Assembly: GCA_016714795.1 (NCBI GenBank)
Contig: JADKCA010000003.1
Coordinates: 1 to 64,000, forward strand
Direction: 5' to 3'
DNA from: Sphingomonadales bacterium
GTDB lineage: Bacteria; Pseudomonadota; Alphaproteobacteria; Sphingomonadales; Sphingomonadaceae
DNA: 64,000 nt
A program made the translations under genes and the position numbers. The notes beneath the pieces are model-generated. The model ran no database searches, was not told where the DNA came from, and was given only the letters and a program-made list of their open reading frames with translations. Shown here piece by piece: positions 32,749 through 41,477 of this stretch. The stretch's first letter is position 1; each line of letters begins with the position of its first letter.

Positions 32749-34497
32749 TCAATCTGCAAAACTTGCATCGTCTATGTGCAATTCGGCCTGATTGCGTCCG
32801 CCCCAATCATCCTTGCGCGCGCGCCCTGCCAGCCAGAATCGCCGGTCTCTCCCTGCACCGAGCAGCGCCTGACCCAGCTCTGTAGAGGCCTGACGAAAGG
32901 CCATGGCCTTGAAACCGCGCCCGTCTTCCCCTGCCACCTGCGTGCGCACATGATCGGTTCCGACCAGATCGGCGCGAATGATCCGCACCGGCCCGGTGGC
33001 GACGCGCGGCGCGGGCCAGCCCGTTCCATAGGGGCCGCCCGATTCGAGCGTATCAACAAGATGCGGCGTCAGTCCGCCGGGCGCGATCAGCACATCGAGC
33101 AGCAGCGAACGATCCGCCGTAGCGCGCGCAACATCCCCTTCCAGCCGGTCATGGAGAAAGTCCGCAAACGCCTCCACGCGCGCTTCGTCCACGGTCAGAC
33201 CGGCAGCCATCGCATGTCCGCCGCCCGCAACGAGCAGGCCCATATCCTTCGCTGCCAGCACCGCTGCGCCGAGATCAACGCCCGTGATGGACCGGCCAGA
33301 GCCTTTCCCCACGCTGCCATCCAGCGCGATGACGATGGCGGGGCGACCGAGCTTTTCCTTGATCCGCCCGGCAACGATGCCGATCACGCCGGGATGCCAG
33401 CCTTTGCCGGCCACAACGGCCACGGCGCGATTCGCCTGGCGCAGCGCCATCTCTTCGGCCTCAGCCTGCACGCTCGCCTCTATCGCGCGGCGCTCGGTGT
33501 TGAGCGCGTCAAGCTCATCGGCGATTTCGCGCGCCTCCGCCGGGTCTTGCGTGGTGAGCAGCCGCACGCCCAGATCAGATTTGCCCACGCGCCCGCCCGC
33601 ATTGATGCGCGGCCCCAGCGCAAAGCCCAGATCGGTGCAGGAGGGCGCGGCTTTGAGGCGCGAGGCAGTGATGAGTGCATCCAGCCCGACATTCTGCCGC
33701 CCCGCCATCACCTTCAGTCCCTGCGCCACGAACGCGCGGTTGAGGCCGCGCAGCCGGGCGACGTCCGCCACCGTGCCCAGCGCGACAATATCGAGCAGTT
33801 CGAGCAGTTTCGGCTCTGCGCGTGCCGAAAACCAGCCGCGCCCGCGCAATTCCCGCACCAAGGCCGCGCCCAGAAGCCACGCGACACCCACGGCGGCCAG
33901 CAGGCCGAACTGCGCGCCCTCCCCCTCATCCAGCCGGTTGGGGTTCACAAGCGCCAGCGCCTCCGGCAACGCGGTGGAGCATTGGTGATGATCGACCACG
34001 ATCACATCCAGCCCCGCCGCCCTGGCCGCCGCCAGCGCGTCAAAAGCCTGCGCGCCGCAATCCACCGTGACGACAAGGCTGGAGCCGCCCGCCTTCAGCG
34101 CCACCAGCGCATCGCCAGAGGGGCCATAGCCCTCCAGCAGCCGGTCCGGGATGTAGCTGCCCGCCTCCAGCCCCAGATCACGCAGCAGGCGCACGAGCAG
34201 CGCGGCAGAGGTGGCCCCGTCCACATCATAATCACCGAAGATCGTCACCCGCTCGCCCGATTGCACTGCATCGGCCAGACGCGCGGCGGCCGCATCCATA
34301 TCGCGGAAGATGGACGGATCGGGCATAAAGGCCCGGATGGTGGGGTTGCGATGTTCGGCCAGTGCATCCGGCGGGCATCCGCGCGCCAGCATCAGCTGAT
34401 CCACCAGATCGTCGGTCTCCTCCATCACGGAAGACGCCCCCCGCCAGCGCCAGGACTGGCCGGTGATCGAACGGGTGAAGGCAGCGGGCAAAGACAT
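32749..34497 (-). CDS. recJ: Single-stranded-DNA-specific exonuclease RecJ
   Basis: A 582-residue 5'-3' exonuclease of the DHH superfamily. Motif I is FGDYDVDGATS (87-97) and motif III VVDHHQ (167-172); PRINAGGRV, VAGKGWHPGVIGIVAGR and AGGGHAMAAGL are the later signature loops of the DHHA1 domain. It acts in recombination and mismatch repair. The start MSLPAAFTRS at 34497 is chosen; a frame about 70 codons longer runs across the divergent transporter start. It is followed on the same strand by tRNA-Glu. Confidence 0.95.
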   Translation of the reverse strand: MSLPAAFTRSITGQSWRWRGASSVMEETDDLVDQLMLARGCPPDALAEHRNPTIRAFMPDPSIFRDMDAAAARLADAVQSGERVTIFGDYDVDGATSAALLVRLLRDLGLEAGSYIPDRLLEGYGPSGDALVALKAGGSSLVVTVDCGAQAFDALAAARAAGLDVIVVDHHQCSTALPEALALVNPNRLDEGEGAQFGLLAAVGVAWLLGAALVRELRGRGWFSARAEPKLLELLDIVALGTVADVARLRGLNRAFVAQGLKVMAGRQNVGLDALITASRLKAAPSCTDLGFALGPRINAGGRVGKSDLGVRLLTTQDPAEAREIADELDALNTERRAIEASVQAEAEEMALRQANRAVAVVAGKGWHPGVIGIVAGRIKEKLGRPAIVIALDGSVGKGSGRSITGVDLGAAVLAAKDMGLLVAGGGHAMAAGLTVDEARVEAFADFLHDRLEGDVARATADRSLLLDVLIAPGGLTPHLVDTLESGGPYGTGWPAPRVATGPVRIIRADLVGTDHVRTQVAGEDGRGFKAMAFRQASTELGQALLGAGRDRRFWLAGRARKDDWGGRNQAELHIDDASFAD

Positions 34498-34573
34498 GCG
34501 CGAAGCTCTGCCGCATGGCCGCTCCAGTGGCAAGGCGTTGCGCGCCCTGCCCGGCTCTGCCAAAGCCCTGACT

Positions 34574-35566
34574 ATGCTGTCTCGCCTGATTCCGGACCGG
34601 TTCATCCTGCTGTTGCTGGCCACCATTGCGCTGGCAAGCGTGATGCCCGCGCGCGGGGACTGGGCGGGGCTGGTGTCCGATGTCGCGAACGCTGCCATCT
34701 TCATGCTGTTCTTCTTCCACGGGCTGCGCCTGCCGCGTGAGACCGTGATTGCAGGCCTCGCCCATTGGCGGCTCCAGCTGGCCGTGCTGGCGTTCAGCTA
34801 TGCCGCGCTGCCGCTTGTGGCGTTGTTCTTTTCCCGCGCCGTGCCGCAGATGCTGACGCCCGAATTATGGACGGGGGTTCTGTTTCTGGGCGTGCTGCCC
34901 TCCACCGTGCAGGCGGCCATCGCCTCCTCCTCCATGGCGAAGGGCAATGTCGCCGCGTCGGTCATAGCCTCTGCCGCGTCCAACCTGTTTGCCGTGTTTG
35001 CAACCCCGCTCCTTTTCGCGCTGATTGCCGGGCTGGGCAGCGGAGAGAGCGACATGACGGCGGTGGGCCGGATCATGAGCCTGTTGCTGCTGCCCTTCAT
35101 CCTGGGCCAGATGGCGCGGCGCTGGCTGGGCGGCTGGGCGGAACGCAAAAAGGCGCTGATCGGCAAGCTGGATCGCACCACCATCATCCTGACCGTCTAT
35201 AGCGCGTTCAGCGCGGCGGTGATTGACGGGCTCTGGTCCCGGCTCGACACGGCAGAACTCACGCGGCTGGCGCTGCTGATGCTGGTGATGCTGATCGTGG
35301 CGCTGGCGGGCGCATGGGCGCTGGGGGCCGCGCTCGGCTTCCGGCGGGAGGACCGCATCACCCTGTTGTTCGCCGGTGCGCACAAGAGCCTCGCCACCGG
35401 CGCCCCCATGGCGCGCATCCTGTTTCCGGCGGCACAGGCCGGAATGATCGTGATTCCGCTGATGATCTACCACCAGTTGCAGCTGATGATTTCGGCATGG
35501 ATCGCATCCGCCCTTGCGAAGCGCGGCGCGGCGGAGCATCAGCACGCCCAACACCCGGCAGAATGA
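34574..35566 (+). CDS. Bile acid:sodium symporter-like transporter (SBF-like)
   Basis: A 330-residue protein with nine to ten membrane helices. FFFHGLRLPRETV, VLPSTVQAAIASSSMAKGN and FAGAHKSLATGAPMA are signatures of the SBF-like (PF13593, P7-type) group, which is sodium-dependent and of uncertain substrate; organic anions are usual. The start MLSRLIPDRF at 34574 fits; a longer frame upstream overlaps the divergent recJ. Its 3' end is 10 bases from ribE and in the same direction. Confidence 0.85.
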   Translation: MLSRLIPDRFILLLLATIALASVMPARGDWAGLVSDVANAAIFMLFFFHGLRLPRETVIAGLAHWRLQLAVLAFSYAALPLVALFFSRAVPQMLTPELWTGVLFLGVLPSTVQAAIASSSMAKGNVAASVIASAASNLFAVFATPLLFALIAGLGSGESDMTAVGRIMSLLLLPFILGQMARRWLGGWAERKKALIGKLDRTTIILTVYSAFSAAVIDGLWSRLDTAELTRLALLMLVMLIVALAGAWALGAALGFRREDRITLLFAGAHKSLATGAPMARILFPAAQAGMIVIPLMIYHQLQLMISAWIASALAKRGAAEHQHAQHPAE

Positions 35567-35576
35567 AGGACTGTCC

Positions 35577-36185
35577 ATGTTTACCGGCATCGTCACAGAC
35601 ATTGGCACCGTTTCCAAAGTGGAGCAGGTGGGAGACACGCGCGTCACCATCCGCACCGCTTATGATACAGGCAGCATCGATCTGGGGGCCTCCATCGCCT
35701 GCTCCGGCGCGTGCATGACCGTGGTCGCCACCGCGCCCGGCAGCTTCACCATAGACGTTTCCGGCGAAAGCGTGGCCCGCACCGCCAGCGGCAAATGGGT
35801 GGAAGGTGCCCCCCTCAATCTGGAACGCGCGCTGAAACTGGGCGATGAACTCGGCGGCCATATCGTCACCGGCCATGTCGATGGCGTAGGCCGCGTCGTC
35901 TCCGTCTCCGAAACCGGCGGATCCCACACCGTCCGCATCCGCGTGGATGCAGAGATTGCCCCCTATATGGCGCATAAGGGATCGGTGACGGTGGACGGCG
36001 TCTCGCTGACCGTGAATGAAGTGGAAGACGTGCCCGATGGCAGCACCATCTTCTCGCTCAACATCATCCCCCACACCTGGCGGGTGACCGCACTGAGCGA
36101 AATGGCAGCGGGTTATGAGGTCAATATCGAAATCGACGTTCTGGCGCGCTATCTGGCGCGGATGAAGGAGCGGCTGGCGGGGTGA
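35577..36185 (+). CDS. ribE: Riboflavin synthase, alpha subunit
   Basis: A 202-residue two-barrel enzyme that joins two molecules of dimethylribityllumazine into riboflavin. The first barrel has MFTGIVTDIG and CSGACMTVVA, the second GHIVTGHVDGVG and KGSVTVDGVSLTVNEV, with the lumazine-binding Thr/Ser pattern in each. AATGAAGGA precedes the ATG at 35577. It is not in a rib operon here; its upstream partner is the SBF transporter, which might carry a flavin-related compound, but this is only proximity. Confidence 0.95.
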   Translation: MFTGIVTDIGTVSKVEQVGDTRVTIRTAYDTGSIDLGASIACSGACMTVVATAPGSFTIDVSGESVARTASGKWVEGAPLNLERALKLGDELGGHIVTGHVDGVGRVVSVSETGGSHTVRIRVDAEIAPYMAHKGSVTVDGVSLTVNEVEDVPDGSTIFSLNIIPHTWRVTALSEMAAGYEVNIEIDVLARYLARMKERLAG

Positions 36186-36261
36186 GCGGGTGCATCGTGG
36201 CGATGGAGCGGCTGTTCCGACACCTCGCCGCTTGACGCACGTCGCGATCAGCCGGGCAGGC

Positions 36262-36290
36262 TTGACAATTGCGCAATGTTTCGCTAATGT
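36262..36290 (+). promoter_or_regulatory. Strong sigma70-type promoter with internal palindrome, no obvious gene
   Basis: TTGACA (36262-36267) is followed after 17 bases by TAATGT (36285-36290). The spacer contains the perfect palindrome ATTGCGCAAT (36268-36277), a likely operator. Downstream on this strand there is only a short open frame running antisense to the helicase gene, so the product may be a small RNA. The rest of 36186-36413 shows nothing else. Confidence 0.5.
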
Positions 36291-36413
36291 TCCATCTCAC
36301 ATTTCGCAAGCGTGCGGCGCGTTGCTCGCATCGTTGCGCGTTTTTCCTGCGATACTGCACCGCATGAAAATACAGGCCCGACCCCGCGAACTTTGGCGAA
36401 CTTTGAAAGCGGC

Positions 36414-39107
36414 TCAGGCGGTCCCGAGCCCCTTGGGTGCAGCCACCGGAGCGGCCCCGCCCCCCACCAGCGCCACGGCCTCATCCAGCGTCACCCGCCG
36501 CACCGGCGTTCCGGGCGGGAAGGCCGTCAGCAGGCGGGATGGCACGGCGGCGGAGAGGAGGACGAACACGCCCTTGTCTCCCTGTCGCCGGATCAGCCGC
36601 CCGAACGCCTGAGCGAGCCGCGCACGGATCAGGCGATCATCATAGGCCTGCCCGCCACCCGCTGCCTTGCGCGCGGCGTGGAGCACGGTGGGTTTGGGCC
36701 AGGGTATGCCCTCCATCACCACCAGCCGCAGCGAATGGCCCGGCACGTCCACCCCGTCACGCAAGGCATCGGTGCCGACCAGGCTGGCGCGCGGATCATC
36801 GCGGAAAATATCGACGAGCGAGCCGACATCGATGGGATCGACATGCTGGGCGTAGAGCGGCAGCCCCTCCTCCGCGAGCCGGTCTGCAATCCGCGCATGA
36901 ACGGCGCGCAGGCGGCGGATGGCGGTGAACAGGCCCAGCGTACCGCCGCCGCTCGCCTGAATCAGCCGGGCATAGGCATTGGCCAATTGCGGCACATCAC
37001 CGCGCTTGATGTTTGTCACCACCAGCACCTGCGCCGCCTCTGCATAAGGAAAGGGGCTGGCGACCTCGAAATGCTGGACGGCACTGTCCACATGCGCCGC
37101 GCCCGTCCGCGCATCGGCCACGTCCCAGCCCTCCCCGCCTTTCAGCGTGGCCGAGGTGATGAGCGCGCCATGTGCGGGCTTGAGCACAGTGGCGGCGAAG
37201 GGCCGGGTCGGGTCGAGCCAATGCCGCCGCAGACCGATATCGATCTCCCGCCCGTCAAAGCGCTCGACCGCGAGCCAGTCCACAAAGTCGGGATCGGCAG
37301 GCCCGCCCAACCCAGCGAGCAGTGAAATCCAGCCGCCCAGCGTGTCCACCCGCCAAGACAGGCTGGCAATCGCGCCTTCGATCCGCGCCCGCGCCTGTCC
37401 ATCCAGCCAGTCCGGCGCTTCGGCCATCACCGCCTCCAGCCGCCGCCCCAGCGACACGAGCGGGCGCAGGATCGCTTCGAGTGCCTGCACGGCGGGCTCC
37501 ACCGCTTCAAGGATCGGCCCATCGAGCGCCGCCGCTTCGGTCTCCAGCCCGTACCCGGCCTCTGCATCGCGCGCGCGGGCATAGACCGGCCCACGCACGG
37601 CAGAGAGCATCGCTTCGAGGGGGCCGAACGGTGCGGCTTCGTTGATGCGCTGCAACCAGCCGTCAGAGGGGAGCGCCTGCGCCGCGTGCGCCGCCGCGTT
37701 GATCGCCAGCGCGCCTTCGGCGTCATAGCTCGCCACATCGGCCAGCCGCGCCGCCAGCCCGCGCCGCCGCCCGCGCGATTTGGCTTCGGGGCCTATGATC
37801 CAGCGGCGCAGTTCAATGGCTTCCGCCCCCGTCAGCGCGGTCGCGAACATGCTGTCGGCCGCTTCGAACAGGTGATGGCCTTCGTCAAACACATAGCGCG
37901 TGGGCCGGTGCGCCTCTTCCCGGCCGCGTGCCGCGTTGACCATCACCAGCGCGTGATTGGCGATGACAAGGTCCGCCCCGACGCTCGCCCGCGTGGCATG
38001 TTCGATGAAGCATTTGCGGTAATGCGGGCAACCTGCATAAACGCATTCGCCCCGCCGGTCGGTCAGTGCGGTCGCGCCATTGCGGCGGAACAAGGCGGGC
38101 AGCCAGCCGGGCAGATCGCCGCCGACCATATCGCCGTCAATTGTGTAGGCCGCCCAACGCGCCACCAGTTGGGCCAGGATCGCGGCCCGGCCCGCAAAGC
38201 CGCCCTGCAAGGCGTCTTCAAGATTGAGCAGGCAGAGGTAATTCTCCCGCCCTTTCCGGATCACAACCTTGTCTGGCGGAAGGCACAGCCGCGCTGTCTC
38301 GCTCCGCAACTGACGCTGCAACGCCTTGGTGTAAGTGGAAATCCACACCGCCCCGCCTGCCTCTTCCGCCCAGAGCGAAGCGGGCGCGAGATAGCCCAAT
38401 GTCTTGCCGATCCCCGTGCCCGCCTCGGAAATCAGAAGGTTGGGCGAATCCTTGTGGTGACGCGGTTCGAACGCATGGGTGGCCGCGACTGAATAGGCCC
38501 GCTGCCCCTCGCGCTGTTCGGCATCGGCTCCGGTCAGTTCCGCCAGCCGGTCGAGCACGGCCTGAGCCGGGATCGAGACAGGGCGAGGCGGAGGGCGGGA
38601 AGCCGCTTCGTCCCATTCGGGCAGGCGGCTGAACAGGAAGGGCTCATCCCGCGAAGGCCGCGCCAGACGTTCGAGCACCAGCGGTGCCCAGGGCCAGCGC
38701 AGCCGCATCAAGGCGTTGCCAGAGGCCCAGGCACCGGATTTCTCCGCCCAGCCCTCCGGCGTACTGAGACGGTCCAGCAGCCGCATGGCCCCCTCACGCA
38801 ACAGTTCCGCTGCCCCTGCCTCATTGTCGGGCGCGGTCAGGCCCAGCGTTCCGGCCAGCCCCTTGATCGTGGGCACCATGAAGCGCGCGGGATGGATGAA
38901 GGCGAACAGTTCCAGCAGATCCAGCCCGGAAATATCGGCATAGCCCAAGCGCGCGCCCACCAGCGGGGCGTTGAGCATGATCAGCGGGGTTTCCGCCGCC
39001 CGCGCCATCGCCTCTCCCCGGCTGATCGCCAGAGTGCCGCGCGCATCGGCATACCAGACACCGGAATGGCTGGCGTGCAGGGCGGCAAGGTCTGGAACGA
39101 TGGCCAT
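36414..39107 (-). CDS. DinG-like ATP-dependent DNA helicase (XPD superfamily)
   Basis: An 897-residue helicase. Walker A is EAGTGIGKTLGYL (228-240), the motif II is VFDEGHHLF, and the iron-sulfur cluster cysteines are YLCLL, GECVYAGC and HYRKC, as in DinG/XPD. Motif VI is LAQAFGRLIRRQGD. The N-terminal 200 residues before the helicase core are of unknown fold and longer than in Escherichia coli DinG. It probably unwinds R-loops or damaged DNA. The start at 39107 removes 62 unlikely residues of a longer frame. Confidence 0.9.
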   Translation of the reverse strand: MAIVPDLAALHASHSGVWYADARGTLAISRGEAMARAAETPLIMLNAPLVGARLGYADISGLDLLELFAFIHPARFMVPTIKGLAGTLGLTAPDNEAGAAELLREGAMRLLDRLSTPEGWAEKSGAWASGNALMRLRWPWAPLVLERLARPSRDEPFLFSRLPEWDEAASRPPPRPVSIPAQAVLDRLAELTGADAEQREGQRAYSVAATHAFEPRHHKDSPNLLISEAGTGIGKTLGYLAPASLWAEEAGGAVWISTYTKALQRQLRSETARLCLPPDKVVIRKGRENYLCLLNLEDALQGGFAGRAAILAQLVARWAAYTIDGDMVGGDLPGWLPALFRRNGATALTDRRGECVYAGCPHYRKCFIEHATRASVGADLVIANHALVMVNAARGREEAHRPTRYVFDEGHHLFEAADSMFATALTGAEAIELRRWIIGPEAKSRGRRRGLAARLADVASYDAEGALAINAAAHAAQALPSDGWLQRINEAAPFGPLEAMLSAVRGPVYARARDAEAGYGLETEAAALDGPILEAVEPAVQALEAILRPLVSLGRRLEAVMAEAPDWLDGQARARIEGAIASLSWRVDTLGGWISLLAGLGGPADPDFVDWLAVERFDGREIDIGLRRHWLDPTRPFAATVLKPAHGALITSATLKGGEGWDVADARTGAAHVDSAVQHFEVASPFPYAEAAQVLVVTNIKRGDVPQLANAYARLIQASGGGTLGLFTAIRRLRAVHARIADRLAEEGLPLYAQHVDPIDVGSLVDIFRDDPRASLVGTDALRDGVDVPGHSLRLVVMEGIPWPKPTVLHAARKAAGGGQAYDDRLIRARLAQAFGRLIRRQGDKGVFVLLSAAVPSRLLTAFPPGTPVRRVTLDEAVALVGGGAAPVAAPKGLGTA

Positions 39108-39145
39108 GGCCCGGCTTTGCGGCAAAGGGAACGAAAGGGCAACCC

Positions 39146-39739
39146 TCAGCGTGGGCTTGCGTGCGCCTGTGCGTCGGTCAACAACCGCTCCAGCCGGGCG
39201 ACATCGGGCACTTGATGGAATTCGAACTTGTCGGTCACACGATCTCCATCCGAATCGACATGGCTGCCGGTCACAATGCTCAGCGTGCCCCATCCATCTT
39301 TGCCCTCCGTGCGAGACACAACGCCGAGCTGGGATAGCGCCACGGCCGTCACCTTCCGCGTCTTGCCGGTTTCAACCTGCAAGACGCGCTGGCTGGTCAG
39401 CGCATAGATGGACCGGCCGAGCGCAGCGCGGATGCGGAACGGCATAGACAGCATGTAAAGGCCCACCGCGATGAAGGGCGTGCCCCAGAGCGGAAATATC
39501 CACGTCCACCAGAGCCCTGCATTCTCGCCCTTGCCGCTGAGGACCGCCGACAGCGCGATGCCCGTCCAGGCGAGCGAAAACAGCGTCCATGGAATGGCGA
39601 ACAGCCAGATGACGAAAGCAAGGCGCATCCGGCGCGGATCCGGCAGGCCGGACCAGATGATCTGCTCGCCAGCCGCCAACTCGCGGCGCAGTTCGCGCTC
39701 CATCTCCATGGCATGGGGCAAGACCATTTCGCTGTTCAT
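39146..39739 (-). CDS. PH-domain-like membrane protein
   Basis: A 197-residue protein with two to three hydrophobic helices (FVIWLFAIPWTLFSLAWTGIA and FIAVGLYMLSM) followed by a soluble half, SIYALTSQRVLQVETG..KVTAVALSQLGVVSRTEGKDGWGTL, which looks like a bacterial PH-type domain (bPH2). Function unknown; such proteins are thought to sense or organise membranes. The ATG at 39739 is one of three near starts (39769, 39739, 39727); none has a strong ribosome site. Confidence 0.7.
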   Translation of the reverse strand: MNSEMVLPHAMEMERELRRELAAGEQIIWSGLPDPRRMRLAFVIWLFAIPWTLFSLAWTGIALSAVLSGKGENAGLWWTWIFPLWGTPFIAVGLYMLSMPFRIRAALGRSIYALTSQRVLQVETGKTRKVTAVALSQLGVVSRTEGKDGWGTLSIVTGSHVDSDGDRVTDKFEFHQVPDVARLERLLTDAQAHASPR

Positions 39740-39840
39740 GACGCGCGGACTAGCACGACATGCTGACAAAAGGGTTATGCTTTGCGGCGGAAAGCGTTAG
39801 GGGGCGTGGTTTCCAACAGCAAAACTTCAAGATGGACCCG

Positions 39841-41406
39841 ATGACAGACCTGCGCGCCGCCGCTCTCGCCTCCAAAGCCTGGCCCTATGAGGAGGCGCGC
39901 AAGCTGCTGAAACGCTATCCGGATGGAAAGCCGGGCGGCGCGCCTGTTATTTTTGAAACGGGATACGGCCCCTCCGGCCTGCCGCATATCGGCACGTTCA
40001 ACGAAGTGCTGCGCACCACGATGGTCCGCAAGGCCTATGAGGAACTGACCGGAGCGCCCACGCGCCTGATCGCCTTTTCAGACGATATGGACGGTCTGCG
40101 CAAGGTGCCGGACAATGTGCCGCAGGCGGAGATGCTCGCCACGCATCTCGGCAAGCCCTTGTCTCGCATTCCCGATCCGTTCGGCAAGTTCGAGAGCTTC
40201 GCTCACCACAACAACGCCATGCTGCGCGCGTTTCTGGATCAGTTCGGCTTCGAATATGAGTTTGTCTCCTCCTCCACCCAATATGAGGGTGGCGCGTTTG
40301 ATGAGGCGCTGCGCAACGTGCTGCGCCACTATCAGGGCATCATGGACATCATGCTTCCCACGCTGCGCAAAGAACGGGCCGCGACCTATTCACCGGTGCT
40401 GCCGATCAGCGAAAAGAGCGGAATCGTCTTGCAGGTTCCGCTCGACGTGGTGGACGCCGAAGCCGGGCTGGTGCGGTTCGAGGATGAGGGAGAGACCGTC
40501 ACCCAGTCGATCCTGTCCGGAAAGTCCAAGCTGCAATGGAAGGTCGATTGGGCGATGCGCTGGGTTGCGCTTGGCGTCGATTACGAGATGTACGGCAAGG
40601 ATCTGACCGACAGCGGCGTGCAATCGGGCAAGATTGCGCGCGTGCTCGGCGGCTCCAAGCCCGAGGGCCTGATTTACGAGATGTTCCTTGATGACAAGGG
40701 CGAGAAAATCTCCAAGTCCAAGGGCAACGGGTTGAGCCTTGAGGAGTGGCTGACCTATGGCCCGCAGGAAAGCGTGGCCTTTTACGCCTATCGCGAGCCC
40801 AAAAAGGCCAAGCAGCTCCATATGGGCGTGATCGCGCGCGCGGTGGGCGAATATTACCAGTTCCGCGGCAATTACCCCGCGCAGCCGGTCGAACAGAAAT
40901 TGGGCAACCCCGTCCACCATATCCATGGCGGAACTGTGCCCGAAGGCGTGCCGCCGGTGACGTTTGGCCTGCTGCTCAATCTGGTGGGCGTGATGGGAGC
41001 CGATGCGACCGAAGATCAGGTCTGGGCGTACCTCCCCAATTATGTGGAGGGCGCGACACGCGAAAGCCAGCCCGAACTGGCCAAGCTCATTCCGCTCGCA
41101 CTCGCTTACAATCGCGATTTCGTGGCCCCCACGCTGGTGCGGCGCAAGCCCGTAGGCGTGGAGCGCGCCGCGCTCGACCGGCTGGATCGCGAACTGGCGG
41201 CTCTGCCCGCTGGCGCGAGCGCGACCGATATCCAGAACATCGTCTATGCCATTGGCAATGAAGGCGGGTTCGAAAATCTGCGCGACTGGTTCAAGGCGCT
41301 TTATGAAACGCTGCTTGGCTCCAGTGCGGGGCCGCGCATGGGCAGTTTCATCGCGCTTTACGGGATCGAGAACAGCCAGAAACTGATTGCAGAGGCTCTG
41401 GCGTAA
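39841..41406 (+). CDS. lysK: Lysyl-tRNA synthetase, class I
   Basis: A 521-residue class I lysyl-tRNA synthetase, the form used by alphaproteobacteria instead of class II LysS. The HIGH-type motif is GYGPSGLPHIGTF and the KMSKS loop is GEKISKSKGNGLS. The C-terminal helical tRNA-binding domain ends NSQKLIAEALA. The start MTDLRAAALASKAWPYEEA is chosen; an ATG three codons earlier (39832) is equally possible. Its stop is only five bases from the Pho-box array of the next gene. Confidence 0.95.
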   Translation: MTDLRAAALASKAWPYEEARKLLKRYPDGKPGGAPVIFETGYGPSGLPHIGTFNEVLRTTMVRKAYEELTGAPTRLIAFSDDMDGLRKVPDNVPQAEMLATHLGKPLSRIPDPFGKFESFAHHNNAMLRAFLDQFGFEYEFVSSSTQYEGGAFDEALRNVLRHYQGIMDIMLPTLRKERAATYSPVLPISEKSGIVLQVPLDVVDAEAGLVRFEDEGETVTQSILSGKSKLQWKVDWAMRWVALGVDYEMYGKDLTDSGVQSGKIARVLGGSKPEGLIYEMFLDDKGEKISKSKGNGLSLEEWLTYGPQESVAFYAYREPKKAKQLHMGVIARAVGEYYQFRGNYPAQPVEQKLGNPVHHIHGGTVPEGVPPVTFGLLLNLVGVMGADATEDQVWAYLPNYVEGATRESQPELAKLIPLALAYNRDFVAPTLVRRKPVGVERAALDRLDRELAALPAGASATDIQNIVYAIGNEGGFENLRDWFKALYETLLGSSAGPRMGSFIALYGIENSQKLIAEALA

Positions 41407-41410
41407 CTGC

Positions 41411-41465
41411 CTGTCATCAAAGAGTCACAAATCTGCCATAGGCGCGTCATCGATTCGTCACGATT
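41411..41465 (+). promoter_or_regulatory. Five-unit tandem Pho box
   Basis: Five GTCAY-type cores (GTCAT, GTCAC, GCCAT, GTCAT, GTCAC) start at 41413, 41424, 41435, 41446 and 41457, each exactly 11 bases apart. PhoB binds 11-bp direct repeats with the core CTGTCAT and the first two units fit the classic form closely. The array fills the space between the lysK stop and the ribosome site of a phosphate-type porin. Confidence 0.75.
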
Positions 41466-41477
41466 GGAGATTGCGCC

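Noticed and set aside
32722..34740. A 672-codon open frame on the plus strand opposite recJ
   Set aside because: It is a shadow of recJ caused by high GC codon use: no motif, Arg/Ala/His-rich composition, and no ribosome site. recJ on the other strand has all its catalytic motifs.
36364..36612. Open frame MKIQARPRELWRTL downstream of the orphan promoter
   Set aside because: From codon 17 on it is the antisense of the helicase C-terminus and shows Arg/Pro/Ala-rich shadow composition; kept only as a reason to suspect a noncoding RNA.
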